Notes under the pieces: model-generated
What the model was told of the DNA's origin: nothing
The model's database searches: none
The model's input: only the letters and a program-made list of their open reading frames with translations
In this document: in pieces, positions 26,001-33,861 of the stretch
Numbering within the stretch: the stretch's first letter is position 1
How the letters are laid out: each line of letters begins with the position of its first letter
Translations under genes and position numbers: made by a program
Assembly (NCBI RefSeq): GCF_001043975.1
Contig: NZ_LABY01000013.1
Location: 1 to 64,000 of the forward strand
Direction of reading: 5' to 3'
Source: Methylobacterium variabile
Lineage (GTDB): Bacteria; Pseudomonadota; Alphaproteobacteria; Rhizobiales; Beijerinckiaceae
DNA: 64,000 nt

Positions 26001-27029
26001 ATGGCAGCACGAACCGAGACACGGCAGACGACTCCGACGTCGCATCAGGCCGGCCAGCGGCCGGGCCTGCACGGCGAGCGCCTCGCCCGGCACTTCGGAA
26101 TCCGGGCGACATCCTCCCTCTCGGTCGGGCGCGCCCGCCTGGCGCCGCTCGTCCTGACGCGGCTCCAGGGGCAGGTCGCGCCCGGCGCGGTCACGGCGCC
26201 GCTCAAGCCCGAGGCCGCCTTCAGCATCGTGATCCAGCTCCAGCCGCTGCAGCATCACGACCTGCGGGTCGCCGGCCGCGTCCGGCACGAGGGCATCGTC
26301 CCGATGGGAGCGGTCAGCGCGCTGAGCCTCGGCGATCCGCCGCGTTCCATCATGCGCGGCACCTTCGACGCGGTGCAGGTCTATCTTCCGGACGCGTTCC
26401 TGCACGACGTCGCCGACGAGGAGGGCTTCGCCCGGCCCGCCGGCCTGTCCTGGCCACGCGACCGGCCCGACCCGGTCGCGCTCGGACTGGCGCAGCTGCT
26501 CCTTCCGGCGCTCGAGCGGCCGGACGCCGCGCGCGCGTTCTTCGTCGACCACCTCGTGCTGGCCTTCCTGGGCCACGCGGCCCACGGCTACGGGCAGGTG
26601 CCGACGCGGACGACCGCCCGGCGCGGCGGGCTCACCCCTTGGCAGGAGCGCCGCGCCAAGGAGCTGATGCGGGCGCGGCTCGCGAGCCCGCTGACGATCA
26701 CCGAGGTCAGCCGCGAGTGCCGGCTCTCCCCGAGCTACTTCGCCGCCGCCTTCCGGCGCAGCACGGGGCGCTCGCCGCACCAGTACCTGTCGGGCCTGCG
26801 GATCGACGAGGCGCGCACGCTGATGGCGACGACCGGCCTGCCGCTCGCCGATATCGCCCTGATCTGCGGTTTCCACGACCAGAGCTACTTCACCCGGGTC
26901 TTCTCCCGCACGGTCGGGACCAGCCCCGGACAGTGGCGGCGCCTGCACGCGCCGCATCCGCTCTCGATCCCTCCGGCCCGGCCGCACGACGAGGACGGGG
27001 TCGTATGGGGAGACCGGGGCGCACGGTAG
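26001..27029 (+). CDS. AraC family transcriptional regulator (paralogue 2)
   Basis: A 342-aa AraC-type regulator paralogous to those at 12388 and 28115. The N-terminal domain shares LVLTRLQGQVAPG and PLQHHDLRVAGR with paralogue 1. The C-terminal DNA-binding domain is LTITEVSRECRLSPSYFAAAFRRS plus PLADIALICGFHDQSYFTRVFSRTVGTSPGQWRR. I chose the ATG at 26001; a longer open frame upstream lies inside the OYE gene and is spurious. It stands 136 bases after the OYE gene, on the same strand, and may regulate the molybdenum hydroxylase/OYE group. Convergent with the LysR gene at 27093. Confidence 0.87.
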   Translation: MAARTETRQTTPTSHQAGQRPGLHGERLARHFGIRATSSLSVGRARLAPLVLTRLQGQVAPGAVTAPLKPEAAFSIVIQLQPLQHHDLRVAGRVRHEGIVPMGAVSALSLGDPPRSIMRGTFDAVQVYLPDAFLHDVADEEGFARPAGLSWPRDRPDPVALGLAQLLLPALERPDAARAFFVDHLVLAFLGHAAHGYGQVPTRTTARRGGLTPWQERRAKELMRARLASPLTITEVSRECRLSPSYFAAAFRRSTGRSPHQYLSGLRIDEARTLMATTGLPLADIALICGFHDQSYFTRVFSRTVGTSPGQWRRLHAPHPLSIPPARPHDEDGVVWGDRGAR

Positions 27030-27092
27030 CGGCACGGGCCCGATCCCCGATCGTTCGGAGCTGGCCGCCCGGGGCGTCCGCTGTCGCACCGC

Positions 27093-28016
27093 TCACTGCG
27101 GCGACCCGGCCTCCCCCGATTCCGCCAGGATCGGGGGAAGGTGCGTCGCCAGGAAGGTCACGAACGCCGTGACCCTGGGGCAGGCCACGTGCCCGCCGGG
27201 CCAGACGGCGGAGACCTCCCGCGTGTTCGCGGTCTCCCCGGCCAGCACGATCCGCAATTCCCCGCGTCTGACGTGCTCGCAGGCCCAGAATTCCGGGACG
27301 CAGGCGATCCCGGCCCCGCCGAGGGCCGCGGTCAGGAGCATCTCGCTGTGATCGACGACGAACCGGGCCCGGAGCCGGGCGCTGCGCCGCGCGGGGTCGT
27401 CACCCAGGGGCCAGACGTCGAGCTGGCAGGACGAGGCGTTCCGGCTGCGCAGGCAGTCGTGACGGTCGAGGTCGTCGAGATCGACCGGCGCGCCGTGGCG
27501 GTCCAGGTAGCTCGGGGCAGCGACGAGGACGCGCCGGAAGCTCCCGAGACGGCGCGTGCGCAGCCGCGAATCCTTGAGCGCGCCGATCCGCAGGGCCACC
27601 TCGAAGCCCTCCTCGACCATGTCCACGACGCGGTTGGTGTAGTTGAGCTCGAGCTCGAGCCCCGGATGGGCCTCCATGAACGACAGGAACACCTGATTCC
27701 ACGGCCTGCTCACCAGGGGAACGCTGACGCGCAGCTTCCCCCGGAGGGCACCGCCGCGCGACCCGGCCAGCTCGCGCTCGGCCGCGGCGACCGCCTCCAT
27801 GATCGCGCGGCAGCGGTCGAGGAACTGGGCGCCCTCGGCCGTGAGGCTCAGGCTGCGCGTGTTGCGGTGGAACAGCCGGACCTCCAGCTGCTCCTCCAGG
27901 CGCGCGATCGTCTTGCCGACGGCGGAGGCCGTCAGCCCGAGCGCCCGCGCGGCGGCCGCGAAGGACCCGGAATCGGCGACCTGCACGAATACCGACAATC
28001 CCGCGAGCTTGTCCAT
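27093..28016 (-). CDS. LysR family transcriptional regulator
   Basis: A 307-aa LysR-type regulator. The N-terminal helix-turn-helix (LAGLSVFVQVADSGSFAAAA, then LTASAVGKTIARLEEQLEV, then LFHRNTRSLSLTAEG) is typical of the CrgA/DmlR-like subgroup, as is the effector domain start KLRVSVPLVSRP. The ATG at 28016 begins the domain exactly; the frame stays open upstream only because of GC bias. It lies between two AraC genes, convergent with one and co-directional with the other, with 98 bases to the next gene. Targets unknown. Confidence 0.87.
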   Translation of the reverse strand: MDKLAGLSVFVQVADSGSFAAAARALGLTASAVGKTIARLEEQLEVRLFHRNTRSLSLTAEGAQFLDRCRAIMEAVAAAERELAGSRGGALRGKLRVSVPLVSRPWNQVFLSFMEAHPGLELELNYTNRVVDMVEEGFEVALRIGALKDSRLRTRRLGSFRRVLVAAPSYLDRHGAPVDLDDLDRHDCLRSRNASSCQLDVWPLGDDPARRSARLRARFVVDHSEMLLTAALGGAGIACVPEFWACEHVRRGELRIVLAGETANTREVSAVWPGGHVACPRVTAFVTFLATHLPPILAESGEAGSPQ

Positions 28017-28114
28017 CGCCACTCCGTCGCCCCGGCCGGCCCGACGTCGATGCCACGCGCGCGGGCACCTCACAAGGCGTCCGCCGACGGGGAGCGCGGC
28101 GCCCTCCCCCGGAC

Positions 28115-29032
28115 TCACGGCCGATGCGCGCGCCGCCAGAGCCCGGGGCTGGTACCGACCTCGCGCGTGAAGGTGCGCGTGAAGTAGCTCTGATCCCCGA
28201 AGCCGCAGAGCAGCGCGACGTCCGACAAGGGCAGGTCGGAATTGCACATCAGCTCCTTGGCGTGCCCGATCCGGAGGGCGGTGAGGTATTCGTGCGGGCG
28301 CTGCCCGGTGCTCCGGCGGAAGGCCCGCGCGAAGTGGCTCGCGGTCAGGCCGCATTCCCGCGCGATGCCGGTGATGGTCAGCCGCGTCGCGAAGCGCGCG
28401 TGCATGATCTCCCTGGCCCGGCGCTCCTGCCAGGCCGCCAGGCCGCCGGTGGCGGGCGTGACCGGCTGCATCCCCCCATAGGCACAGGCCACATGGGCGA
28501 GGAGGCCGAGGCAGAGCTGCTCGACGAACAGGTCGTCGGTGGGACCGTCCCCGTGCAGGGCCGGGATCAGGAGCCGCGACAGCGACGCCGCGACGGGGTC
28601 GGGCGTCCGCCGGCACCACGCCAGCGTGGACACCGGACGCGCGTCGTTGTCCCGGGCGAACGCGTCGAGGGCCGCACGGGGAATGTAGTACTGCACGGCA
28701 TCGACGTCGCCGCGGATCGCGCACTCCACCGGCTCGCGCAGGTCGAGCACGCTCACGGTATCGCCCGCGAAGGCGCCGCCGAAGACGCGGCAGCCCCGGC
28801 GCCAGCGCTCGTGCCAATCGAGGCCGCGCAGGAGGTGCAGGATGCTGAACGCGTCCTCCTCCACGGTCGGCGCGAGCCGCCCGCCGTCGGCGCGGGAGCC
28901 GACGAGGCGCGTCACGCCGATCCGCATCAGGCCGTCGCGGTGGACGCAACGAGGGCCGTGGCCTGCGACGCCCAGATGCGCGGCGAACCGCTCGCCGAGA
29001 AACGGCTCCGGCGGAGAACTCCCCGTCCGCAT
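28115..29032 (-). CDS. AraC family transcriptional regulator (paralogue 3)
   Basis: A 305-aa AraC-type regulator, third member of the paralogous set in this window. The N-terminal domain aligns with the others at LGERFAAHLGV and DAVQYYIPRAALDAFARDND; the C-terminal domain is LTITGIARECGLTASHFARAFRRS plus PLSDVALLCGFGDQSYFTRTFTREVGTSPGLWRR. The ATG at 29032 fits the paralogues' start. It is divergent from the VOC/alpha-beta hydrolase frame at 29330, with a 297-base shared control region that contains repeated GGTCCG, so it very likely controls that gene. Confidence 0.87.
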   Translation of the reverse strand: MRTGSSPPEPFLGERFAAHLGVAGHGPRCVHRDGLMRIGVTRLVGSRADGGRLAPTVEEDAFSILHLLRGLDWHERWRRGCRVFGGAFAGDTVSVLDLREPVECAIRGDVDAVQYYIPRAALDAFARDNDARPVSTLAWCRRTPDPVAASLSRLLIPALHGDGPTDDLFVEQLCLGLLAHVACAYGGMQPVTPATGGLAAWQERRAREIMHARFATRLTITGIARECGLTASHFARAFRRSTGQRPHEYLTALRIGHAKELMCNSDLPLSDVALLCGFGDQSYFTRTFTREVGTSPGLWRRAHRP

Positions 29033-29103
29033 CAGACGACCCTGGGCATGATTGTCATCCGGGCGGATATGAACGCCCGCGCGGACCCGAGAAACGATCC
29101 GTC

Positions 29104-29144
29104 GGTCCGAACAGATCGGACGAACGGTCCGCATTGCCGGTCCG
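29104..29144. promoter_or_regulatory. Repeated GGTCCG motifs in divergent AraC/VOC control region
   Basis: GGTCCG occurs at 29104, 29126 and 29139, with an inverted partner CGGA at 29117. The spacing of 22 and 13 bases would place the sites near the same face of the helix, as AraC proteins often need. The gap has no other obvious structure. Binding by the AraC protein at 28115 is inference. Confidence 0.35.
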
Positions 29145-29329
29145 CGGCCTCGATCCGCCGGCCGAGCGGCGACCCGTCGGCCCGGACCGCGCGAGAGTCC
29201 AAGCGCCGCGCCTTGCGTCCAAGACGAAGCGAGTCCGGGACGGGTCCCTTCGCCCCGGTCCCGAGCGGCGGCCGGCACGCCGAACCGTGCCGGCACCGGG
29301 CCCGGGGCGTGCAGCAGAGAGACCCGCCG

Positions 29330-31195
29330 ATGGCATCCCGCGGCCTTCATCACCTCACCGCGATCGTCGGCTCCGCCGCATGCACCGTCGACTTCTACAC
29401 CCGGGTCCTCGGGCTCGGCCTGGTCAAGCGGACCGTGAGCTTCGCGGATCCCGGAAGCCACCATCTCTACTTCCGGGTCGGGATCGACCGGGCGGAGCCG
29501 CTCTTGACCTTCCTGGTCTGGACCGGGGTCGCGCCCTGCCGGCGGGGTTGCGGAGAGGCTGAGCGCATCCTGTTCTGGACCGGCGCGGGCGCGCTCGACT
29601 GGTGGCGCGACCGGCTGGCCGGCGAGGGGGCGGATCCGGAGACGGCCTCCCTGCCGGACGGCACGCCGGTCCTGCACTTCGACGATCCGGACGGCGTCCC
29701 GGGCGGGATCGTCGCCCTGCCCGGCTCCGCCGCCGGGCCGCCGGCGCCGGGGATCCCGGCGCAGCACGCCCTCGGCGGAGTGCTCGGCGTCGCGCTGGCC
29801 GTGCGGGACGCCGCGGGGCTCGTCGCCCTCCTGCACGACGTTCTCGCTCACGACGTTCTCGCTCTCCGGGACACCGGCTGCCGGGACGGCCTGTTCCAAC
29901 TGTCGGCGGCCGACGCGCCGGGTGGAACGGTCCTGCTTCGCGGCGCAGGGCGTGCGCCGCGGGGGCGCCAGGGCCGGGGCACGATCGCCCGCGTGGCGTT
30001 CCGGGCGGCGGATGCGGGCGAGCAGGACGCCATGGTCCGGCGGCTGCGGGCGCGGCACGGCATCCCGGCGACCGACCCGCGGGACGACCACTACTACCGG
30101 ACGGTCTCCTTTCGCGAACCGGGCGGCCTCCTGCTCGATATCGCGACTGAGGGCCCCGGCCTGACCCGGGACGAGGCCGAAGGGGCGCTCGGTCGAAGCC
30201 TCCGCCTTCCTCCCCACCTGGAGGAGCGGCGGCGCGAGATCGCGGCGATCCTGCCCCCGCTCCCGGGCGAGGCCGCCGCCAGGGCAGCGGGGATCCGCAC
30301 AAGCCGCGCCGCGATCGTCCAATCCGCCCGCCTGCCCCGGAGCCTATCCTGCGCGCCGCCAACGATGGGGAAGCAGGACATGACGACGATCACGACGAAG
30401 GACGGGACCGAGATCTACTACAAGGATTGGGGCACCGGCCGGCCGATCCTGTTCAGCCACGGCTGGCCGCTCTCGGCCGACATGTGGGACGCGCAGATGC
30501 TGTTCTTCGCGGAAGCCGGCTACCGCGCGGTGGCGTTCGACCGGCGCGGCTTCGGCCGGTCGGGCCAGCCCTGGGGCGGCTACGACTACGACACGATGGC
30601 GGACGACATCGCGGCGCTGGTCGACGCGCTCGGCCTGCGGGACATCGTGCTGGTCGGCTTCTCGATGGGCGGCGGCGACGTGACCCGCTACATCGCCCGG
30701 CACGGCTCCGGCCGGGTCGCCAAGCTCGCGCTGATCAGCGCCGTCACGCCGATCTTCGGCAAGACCGCCGACCACGACGGGCCGGACAAGGCCTTCTTCG
30801 ACGGCCTCAGGGCCGGCATCGTCAAGGACCGGGCGCAGTTCCTCGACGACTTCAACCCGATCTTCTACGGCACCAACAAGGGAACGACCGTCTCGCAGGG
30901 CGTCTTCAAGCAGACGCTGCAGATCGCCCTCATGGCCTCGATCAAGGCCACGGTCGCTTGCGCCACGGCCTTCGCCGAGACCGACTTCCGGCCCGACATG
31001 CTCAAGATCGACGTGCCGACCCTGGTGGTCCACGGCGATGCCGACCAGGTCGTGCCGTTCGAGTCCACCGGCAAGCTCGCTGCCGAGATGATCCGCGGCG
31101 CGACGCTCAAGGTCTATCCCGGCGCGCCCCACGCCACCGCGACGACCCACGCCGGCCGCCTCAACGCCGACCTCCTGGCCTTCATCGAGGGCTGA
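29330..31195 (+). CDS. VOC ring-cleaving dioxygenase-like protein read through into alpha/beta hydrolase
   Basis: From the ATG at 29330 a VOC protein of about 320 residues begins (LHHLTAIVGSAACTVDFYTRV, metal-ligand candidate in LHHLT; PVLHFDDPDGVPGGIVALP; DHYYRTVSFREPGGLLLDIATEGPG), close to MhqO/hydroquinone-type extradiol dioxygenases. Where that family normally stops, after RREIAAILPPLPGEA, there is no stop codon. The frame continues through ~34 low-complexity residues straight into a complete alpha/beta hydrolase (30380-31195), giving a potential 621-aa fusion. Either a stop was lost, making a two-enzyme polypeptide (ring cleavage then C-C or ester hydrolysis), or a small frameshift hides the original stop. 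A Shine-Dalgarno-like GGGGAAGCAGG before the hydrolase ATG argues that the hydrolase is also made separately. Divergent AraC regulator at 28115. Confidence 0.7.
   Translation: MASRGLHHLTAIVGSAACTVDFYTRVLGLGLVKRTVSFADPGSHHLYFRVGIDRAEPLLTFLVWTGVAPCRRGCGEAERILFWTGAGALDWWRDRLAGEGADPETASLPDGTPVLHFDDPDGVPGGIVALPGSAAGPPAPGIPAQHALGGVLGVALAVRDAAGLVALLHDVLAHDVLALRDTGCRDGLFQLSAADAPGGTVLLRGAGRAPRGRQGRGTIARVAFRAADAGEQDAMVRRLRARHGIPATDPRDDHYYRTVSFREPGGLLLDIATEGPGLTRDEAEGALGRSLRLPPHLEERRREIAAILPPLPGEAAARAAGIRTSRAAIVQSARLPRSLSCAPPTMGKQDMTTITTKDGTEIYYKDWGTGRPILFSHGWPLSADMWDAQMLFFAEAGYRAVAFDRRGFGRSGQPWGGYDYDTMADDIAALVDALGLRDIVLVGFSMGGGDVTRYIARHGSGRVAKLALISAVTPIFGKTADHDGPDKAFFDGLRAGIVKDRAQFLDDFNPIFYGTNKGTTVSQGVFKQTLQIALMASIKATVACATAFAETDFRPDMLKIDVPTLVVHGDADQVVPFESTGKLAAEMIRGATLKVYPGAPHATATTHAGRLNADLLAFIEG
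30380..31195 (+). CDS. Alpha/beta hydrolase (non-heme chloroperoxidase/esterase type), internal start
   Basis: A 271-aa complete alpha/beta hydrolase of the cofactor-free haloperoxidase/arylesterase group. Seen are the oxyanion region ILFSHGWPLSADMWDAQ, the strand VAFDRRGFGRSGQP, the nucleophile elbow GFSMGG with Ser95, the acid in VHGDADQVVP and the catalytic His in PGAPHATATT. Length equals that of free-standing homologues, which is why I list it as its own translation start. The ATG at 30380 has GGGGAAGCAGG upstream; an ATG at 30365 is a weaker alternative. Its last 14 bases overlap the convergent cyclase gene. It is in the same frame as the VOC gene above. Confidence 0.85.
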   Translation: MTTITTKDGTEIYYKDWGTGRPILFSHGWPLSADMWDAQMLFFAEAGYRAVAFDRRGFGRSGQPWGGYDYDTMADDIAALVDALGLRDIVLVGFSMGGGDVTRYIARHGSGRVAKLALISAVTPIFGKTADHDGPDKAFFDGLRAGIVKDRAQFLDDFNPIFYGTNKGTTVSQGVFKQTLQIALMASIKATVACATAFAETDFRPDMLKIDVPTLVVHGDADQVVPFESTGKLAAEMIRGATLKVYPGAPHATATTHAGRLNADLLAFIEG

Positions 31196-32495
31196 CGGCG
31201 CGGCCCTCGCCCGGCGCGGCGCCGCTGCGCCCCGCCGGGCCCCCCTCGTCGGCGAGACGGTAGACCTCGAGCGGTTCGTCGACGCCGCGCAGCGGGAAGG
31301 TCCCGAGGCACGTCAGCGCCGTCGGCGCGTCGAGCAGAGCGGCGAAGATGCCCGAGACCAGCACGTCGGCCTCGAGCGCCTTCGTCAGCCCCTCCAGCCG
31401 GGCGGCGACGTTCACCGCCGGGCCGATGACGGTGAAGTCGAGCCGGGTGCGCGAGCCGATGTTGCCGTACATCACCGCGCCGGCATGGACCCCGATTCCG
31501 TAACCGAGGGCGTCGAGGTCGTTGGCCGCGCGCGCCGCGTTGAGGTCGCGCATCGCCCGGCGGGCCTCATGGGCGGCCCGCAGCGTCGCGCCGCCGGCAT
31601 CCGGCCGGTCGAGGGGGAAGATCGCCAGGAGGCCGTCGCCCATGAACTTCAGGATCTCGCCGCCGTTGCGCTCGATCGGACAGCACACCGCGTCGAAGTA
31701 GTCGTTGAGGAGCGCGATCACGTCGTCGCGGGGCCACAGCTCTGAGATCCGGGTGAAGCCCCGCAGGTCGACCACCATGATCGCCGCCTCGACGGTGACG
31801 CCGCTGCCGCGCCGCGTCGCCCCGTTCAGGATCATCTCGCCCGCATGCGGCCCGACATAGGTGTCGAGGAGGAGGCGCGTCAGGCGGTTCCGGTGGCGCA
31901 CCTCGGTGACCACGGCGAGGGCCGGGAGGAGGTCCGCCAGGAGGGCGATCTCGGCGGCCGTGAACCCGCCCGGCCGGTCGCTCGCGAAGGAGACCACGTG
32001 CCGCCTGCCCAGCGTGTAGCGCAGCGGCCAGGCGACGAGGTCGGTCAGCCCCTCCTGCGCCATCAGGCGCGCCGTCCCGGGATGGGCGTCGTCGCCGGTC
32101 TCTTGGCAGGTCCTTGGGCCAGTCCCTTGGCGGGTCTCTCGGCCAGTCCCCTGGCCGGCCCCGCGGCGCTGGCGCACCATCGCGGCGCCGTCGAGGATCC
32201 GCTGCCCCGGGCTGCCGCGAAAGCCCTCGGTCTCGAACAGCCCGTAATCGAGATTGCGGGATTCCGGCCCGCGGCCTCCGAGCCGCCACCGGATCTCGAT
32301 GCCGAGCCATTGCGGGTGGTTGGTGCGCAGGTGCAGCGCGGCGTGCGCGACCGCGACGCCCCGGCGGCGCAGCCGGTCGCAGAACCCCGCGAAGACGTCG
32401 TCGAGGTAGCGCTCGTCCACCGTGTCGCGCAGCAGCCAGCCCAGCATCGCGTCGCGCAAGGCCGGCCCGTTCCTGGGATCGTGATCCTCTGTCAT
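31182..32495 (-). CDS. Class III adenylate/guanylate cyclase
   Basis: A 437-aa soluble cyclase. The N-terminal ~200 residues (LRDAMLGWLLRDTVDERYLDD onward) look like the sensor region found in many alphaproteobacterial class III cyclases. The catalytic domain starts near residue 245: metal Asp in MVVDLRGFTRISEL, second metal Asp in ILKFMGDGLLAIFP, and transition-state residues in NVAARLEGLTK. A short Gln/Thr/Gly/Arg-rich insert (GQGTGRETRQGTGP) between sensor strands comes from degenerate 12-base tandem repeats at 32102-32160. The ATG at 32495 has AGGGAGGGCC before it. The gene is convergent with the hydrolase gene and divergent from the isochorismatase-family gene. Which nucleotide it makes is not certain. 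Confidence 0.88.
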   Translation of the reverse strand: MTEDHDPRNGPALRDAMLGWLLRDTVDERYLDDVFAGFCDRLRRRGVAVAHAALHLRTNHPQWLGIEIRWRLGGRGPESRNLDYGLFETEGFRGSPGQRILDGAAMVRQRRGAGQGTGRETRQGTGPRTCQETGDDAHPGTARLMAQEGLTDLVAWPLRYTLGRRHVVSFASDRPGGFTAAEIALLADLLPALAVVTEVRHRNRLTRLLLDTYVGPHAGEMILNGATRRGSGVTVEAAIMVVDLRGFTRISELWPRDDVIALLNDYFDAVCCPIERNGGEILKFMGDGLLAIFPLDRPDAGGATLRAAHEARRAMRDLNAARAANDLDALGYGIGVHAGAVMYGNIGSRTRLDFTVIGPAVNVAARLEGLTKALEADVLVSGIFAALLDAPTALTCLGTFPLRGVDEPLEVYRLADEGGPAGRSGAAPGEGRAVSPR

Positions 32496-32907
32496 GGCCC
32501 TCCCTGTCGGCTCCTGCCGCGAGCGCGGCCTGGACAGGATCGGGCGGCGCACCGCGCGGGTCTTGTCGATTCTCGCTGCGTTCTGGCGCTCCGAGGGAGG
32601 CCCCGCCGCGAGTCGGCAGGCCTGTCCCAGGGGAAACGTCCTGTACCGGAATGGCGCGGATCTTTCCCTCTCCCCGCCCGCGGGGAGAGGAGGATCCAGC
32701 GCCTCTTCTTTTTCCCAGGCATTCCTGGGAGCCGGAAGCGTGCGGGCGTCGCAGCGCATTCGTCCAACCCGCGCGCAAAGCCTCCAATCCGCGGGCCGGC
32801 CGGCCGGCCTAGAAACCCGGGCGCCGCCGACGCACGCCGCGACGGCCGCACCGGTCCCCGTCCGCGAGGACGCACCGTCCGCGAGGACGCGCGAAGGAGC
32901 CTGACTC
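32496..32907. other. 412-base divergent control region with hairpins
   Basis: No gene seen. It holds a strong hairpin at 32667-32690 (CCTCTCCCCGC and its complement, two-base loop) of the REP-like type common in such genomes, and a second at 32713-32730 (TCCCAGG/CCTGGGA, four-base loop) preceded by a pyrimidine tract. Two 17-base tandem units near the right end are listed separately. Promoters for the cyclase (minus) and the hydrolase group (plus) must lie here, but I cannot place them. Confidence 0.5.
32858..32890. repeat. Two direct copies of a palindromic 16-bp unit
   Basis: CCGTCCGCGAGGACGC occurs at 32858-32873 and 32875-32890 (period 17). Each copy contains the dyad GTCC-GCGA-GGAC. The pair ends just before the GAAGGAGC Shine-Dalgarno of the isochorismatase-family gene, so it could be a double operator or form alternate hairpins over the ribosome-binding site. 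Confidence 0.6.
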
Positions 32908-33564
32908 ATGCCCATCAAAGCGACGCCGACGCCCGGGAAACGCCTGGTCTCGCCGCACGATCACACGCTGATCATGATCGACTTCCAGTCCCAGATGTCG
33001 TTCGCGACGAAGTCGATCGACGCCGTTGCGTTGCGCAACAACGTCGCGCTGATCTCGCGGGCGGCGGCCGGCTTCGGCGTGTCGACGGTGCTGACGACGG
33101 TGGCCGAGAAGAGCTTCTCGGGACCGATGTTCGAGGAGATCACCTCGGCCTTCCCTGAGGAGCGGCTCCTCGACCGCACCTCGATGAACACCTGGGAGGA
33201 CGCCGCCGTGGTGGCCCGGGTGTCGGAGATCGGCAAGGACCGCCTCGTCTTCGCCGGCCTGTGGACCTCGGTCTGCATCGTCGGCCCGACCCTCTCGGCC
33301 CTCGACCAGGGCTACGAGGTCTACGTCATCGCCGATGCCTGCGGCGACGTCTCCGACGAGGCGCACGAGCGTGCCATGCAGCGGATGATCCAGGCCGGCG
33401 TGCAGCCGATGACCTCGCTGCAATACATGCTCGAGCTTCAGCGCGACTGGGCCCGCACCGAGACCTACGAGATGACCACCGGCATCGCCAAGAAGTACGG
33501 CGGCGCCTACGGGCTCGGCATCATCTACGCCAAGTCGATGTTCGGCGCGTCCGAGGGCCACTGA
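32908..33564 (+). CDS. Isochorismatase family cysteine hydrolase
   Basis: A 218-aa cysteine hydrolase of the nicotinamidase/isochorismatase superfamily. Catalytic-triad candidates are Asp25 (LIMIDFQSQM), the Lys in VAEKSFSGP and Cys123 in TSVCIVGPTLSALDQGY, followed by the cis-peptide-type region YVIADACGDVS. It lacks a signal peptide. A good Shine-Dalgarno (GAAGGAGC) precedes the ATG. It is the first gene of a co-directional group with a XapX protein, an amidohydrolase, an exported VOC protein, a porin and DUF1275, so it probably hydrolyses an amide or related bond in the same unknown pathway. Confidence 0.88.
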   Translation: MPIKATPTPGKRLVSPHDHTLIMIDFQSQMSFATKSIDAVALRNNVALISRAAAGFGVSTVLTTVAEKSFSGPMFEEITSAFPEERLLDRTSMNTWEDAAVVARVSEIGKDRLVFAGLWTSVCIVGPTLSALDQGYEVYVIADACGDVSDEAHERAMQRMIQAGVQPMTSLQYMLELQRDWARTETYEMTTGIAKKYGGAYGLGIIYAKSMFGASEGH

Positions 33565-33581
33565 GCCGAACCGGCGCGGCG

Positions 33582-33815
33582 ATGCTGCCGTACCTCCTCT
33601 CCCTCGGCGCCGGCCTCGCGGTCGGCGTCGCCTACGGGCTGATCGGCGTGAAGTCGCCCGCGCCGCCGATCATCGCCCTCGTCGGCCTGCTCGGCATCCT
33701 GGCCGGCGAGATGGCCGTCTCCTACTGGCGCGGCCACCCGGCCGTGCTGTCGAGCCTGCTCCACCGCAAGAGCTTCGCGGTCGAGCAGGAGGCTCCGAGA
33801 CACCCGCCGGCCTGA
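33582..33815 (+). CDS. XapX domain (DUF1427) small membrane protein
   Basis: A 77-aa protein with two hydrophobic segments (YLLSLGAGLAVGVAYGLIGV and IIALVGLLGILAGEMAVSYW) separated by KSPAPP, the hallmark of the XapX/DUF1427 family, followed by a short polar tail. It probably sits in the inner membrane. Members are usually encoded beside isochorismatase-type hydrolases and amidohydrolases, as here. It starts 17 bases after the hydrolase stop. No biochemical role is established for the family. Confidence 0.82.
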   Translation: MLPYLLSLGAGLAVGVAYGLIGVKSPAPPIIALVGLLGILAGEMAVSYWRGHPAVLSSLLHRKSFAVEQEAPRHPPA

Positions 33816-33861
33816 CTGAAGGCCGGCGGCCCCACCTTCATTCCCCGACCGAGGAGCTTCG

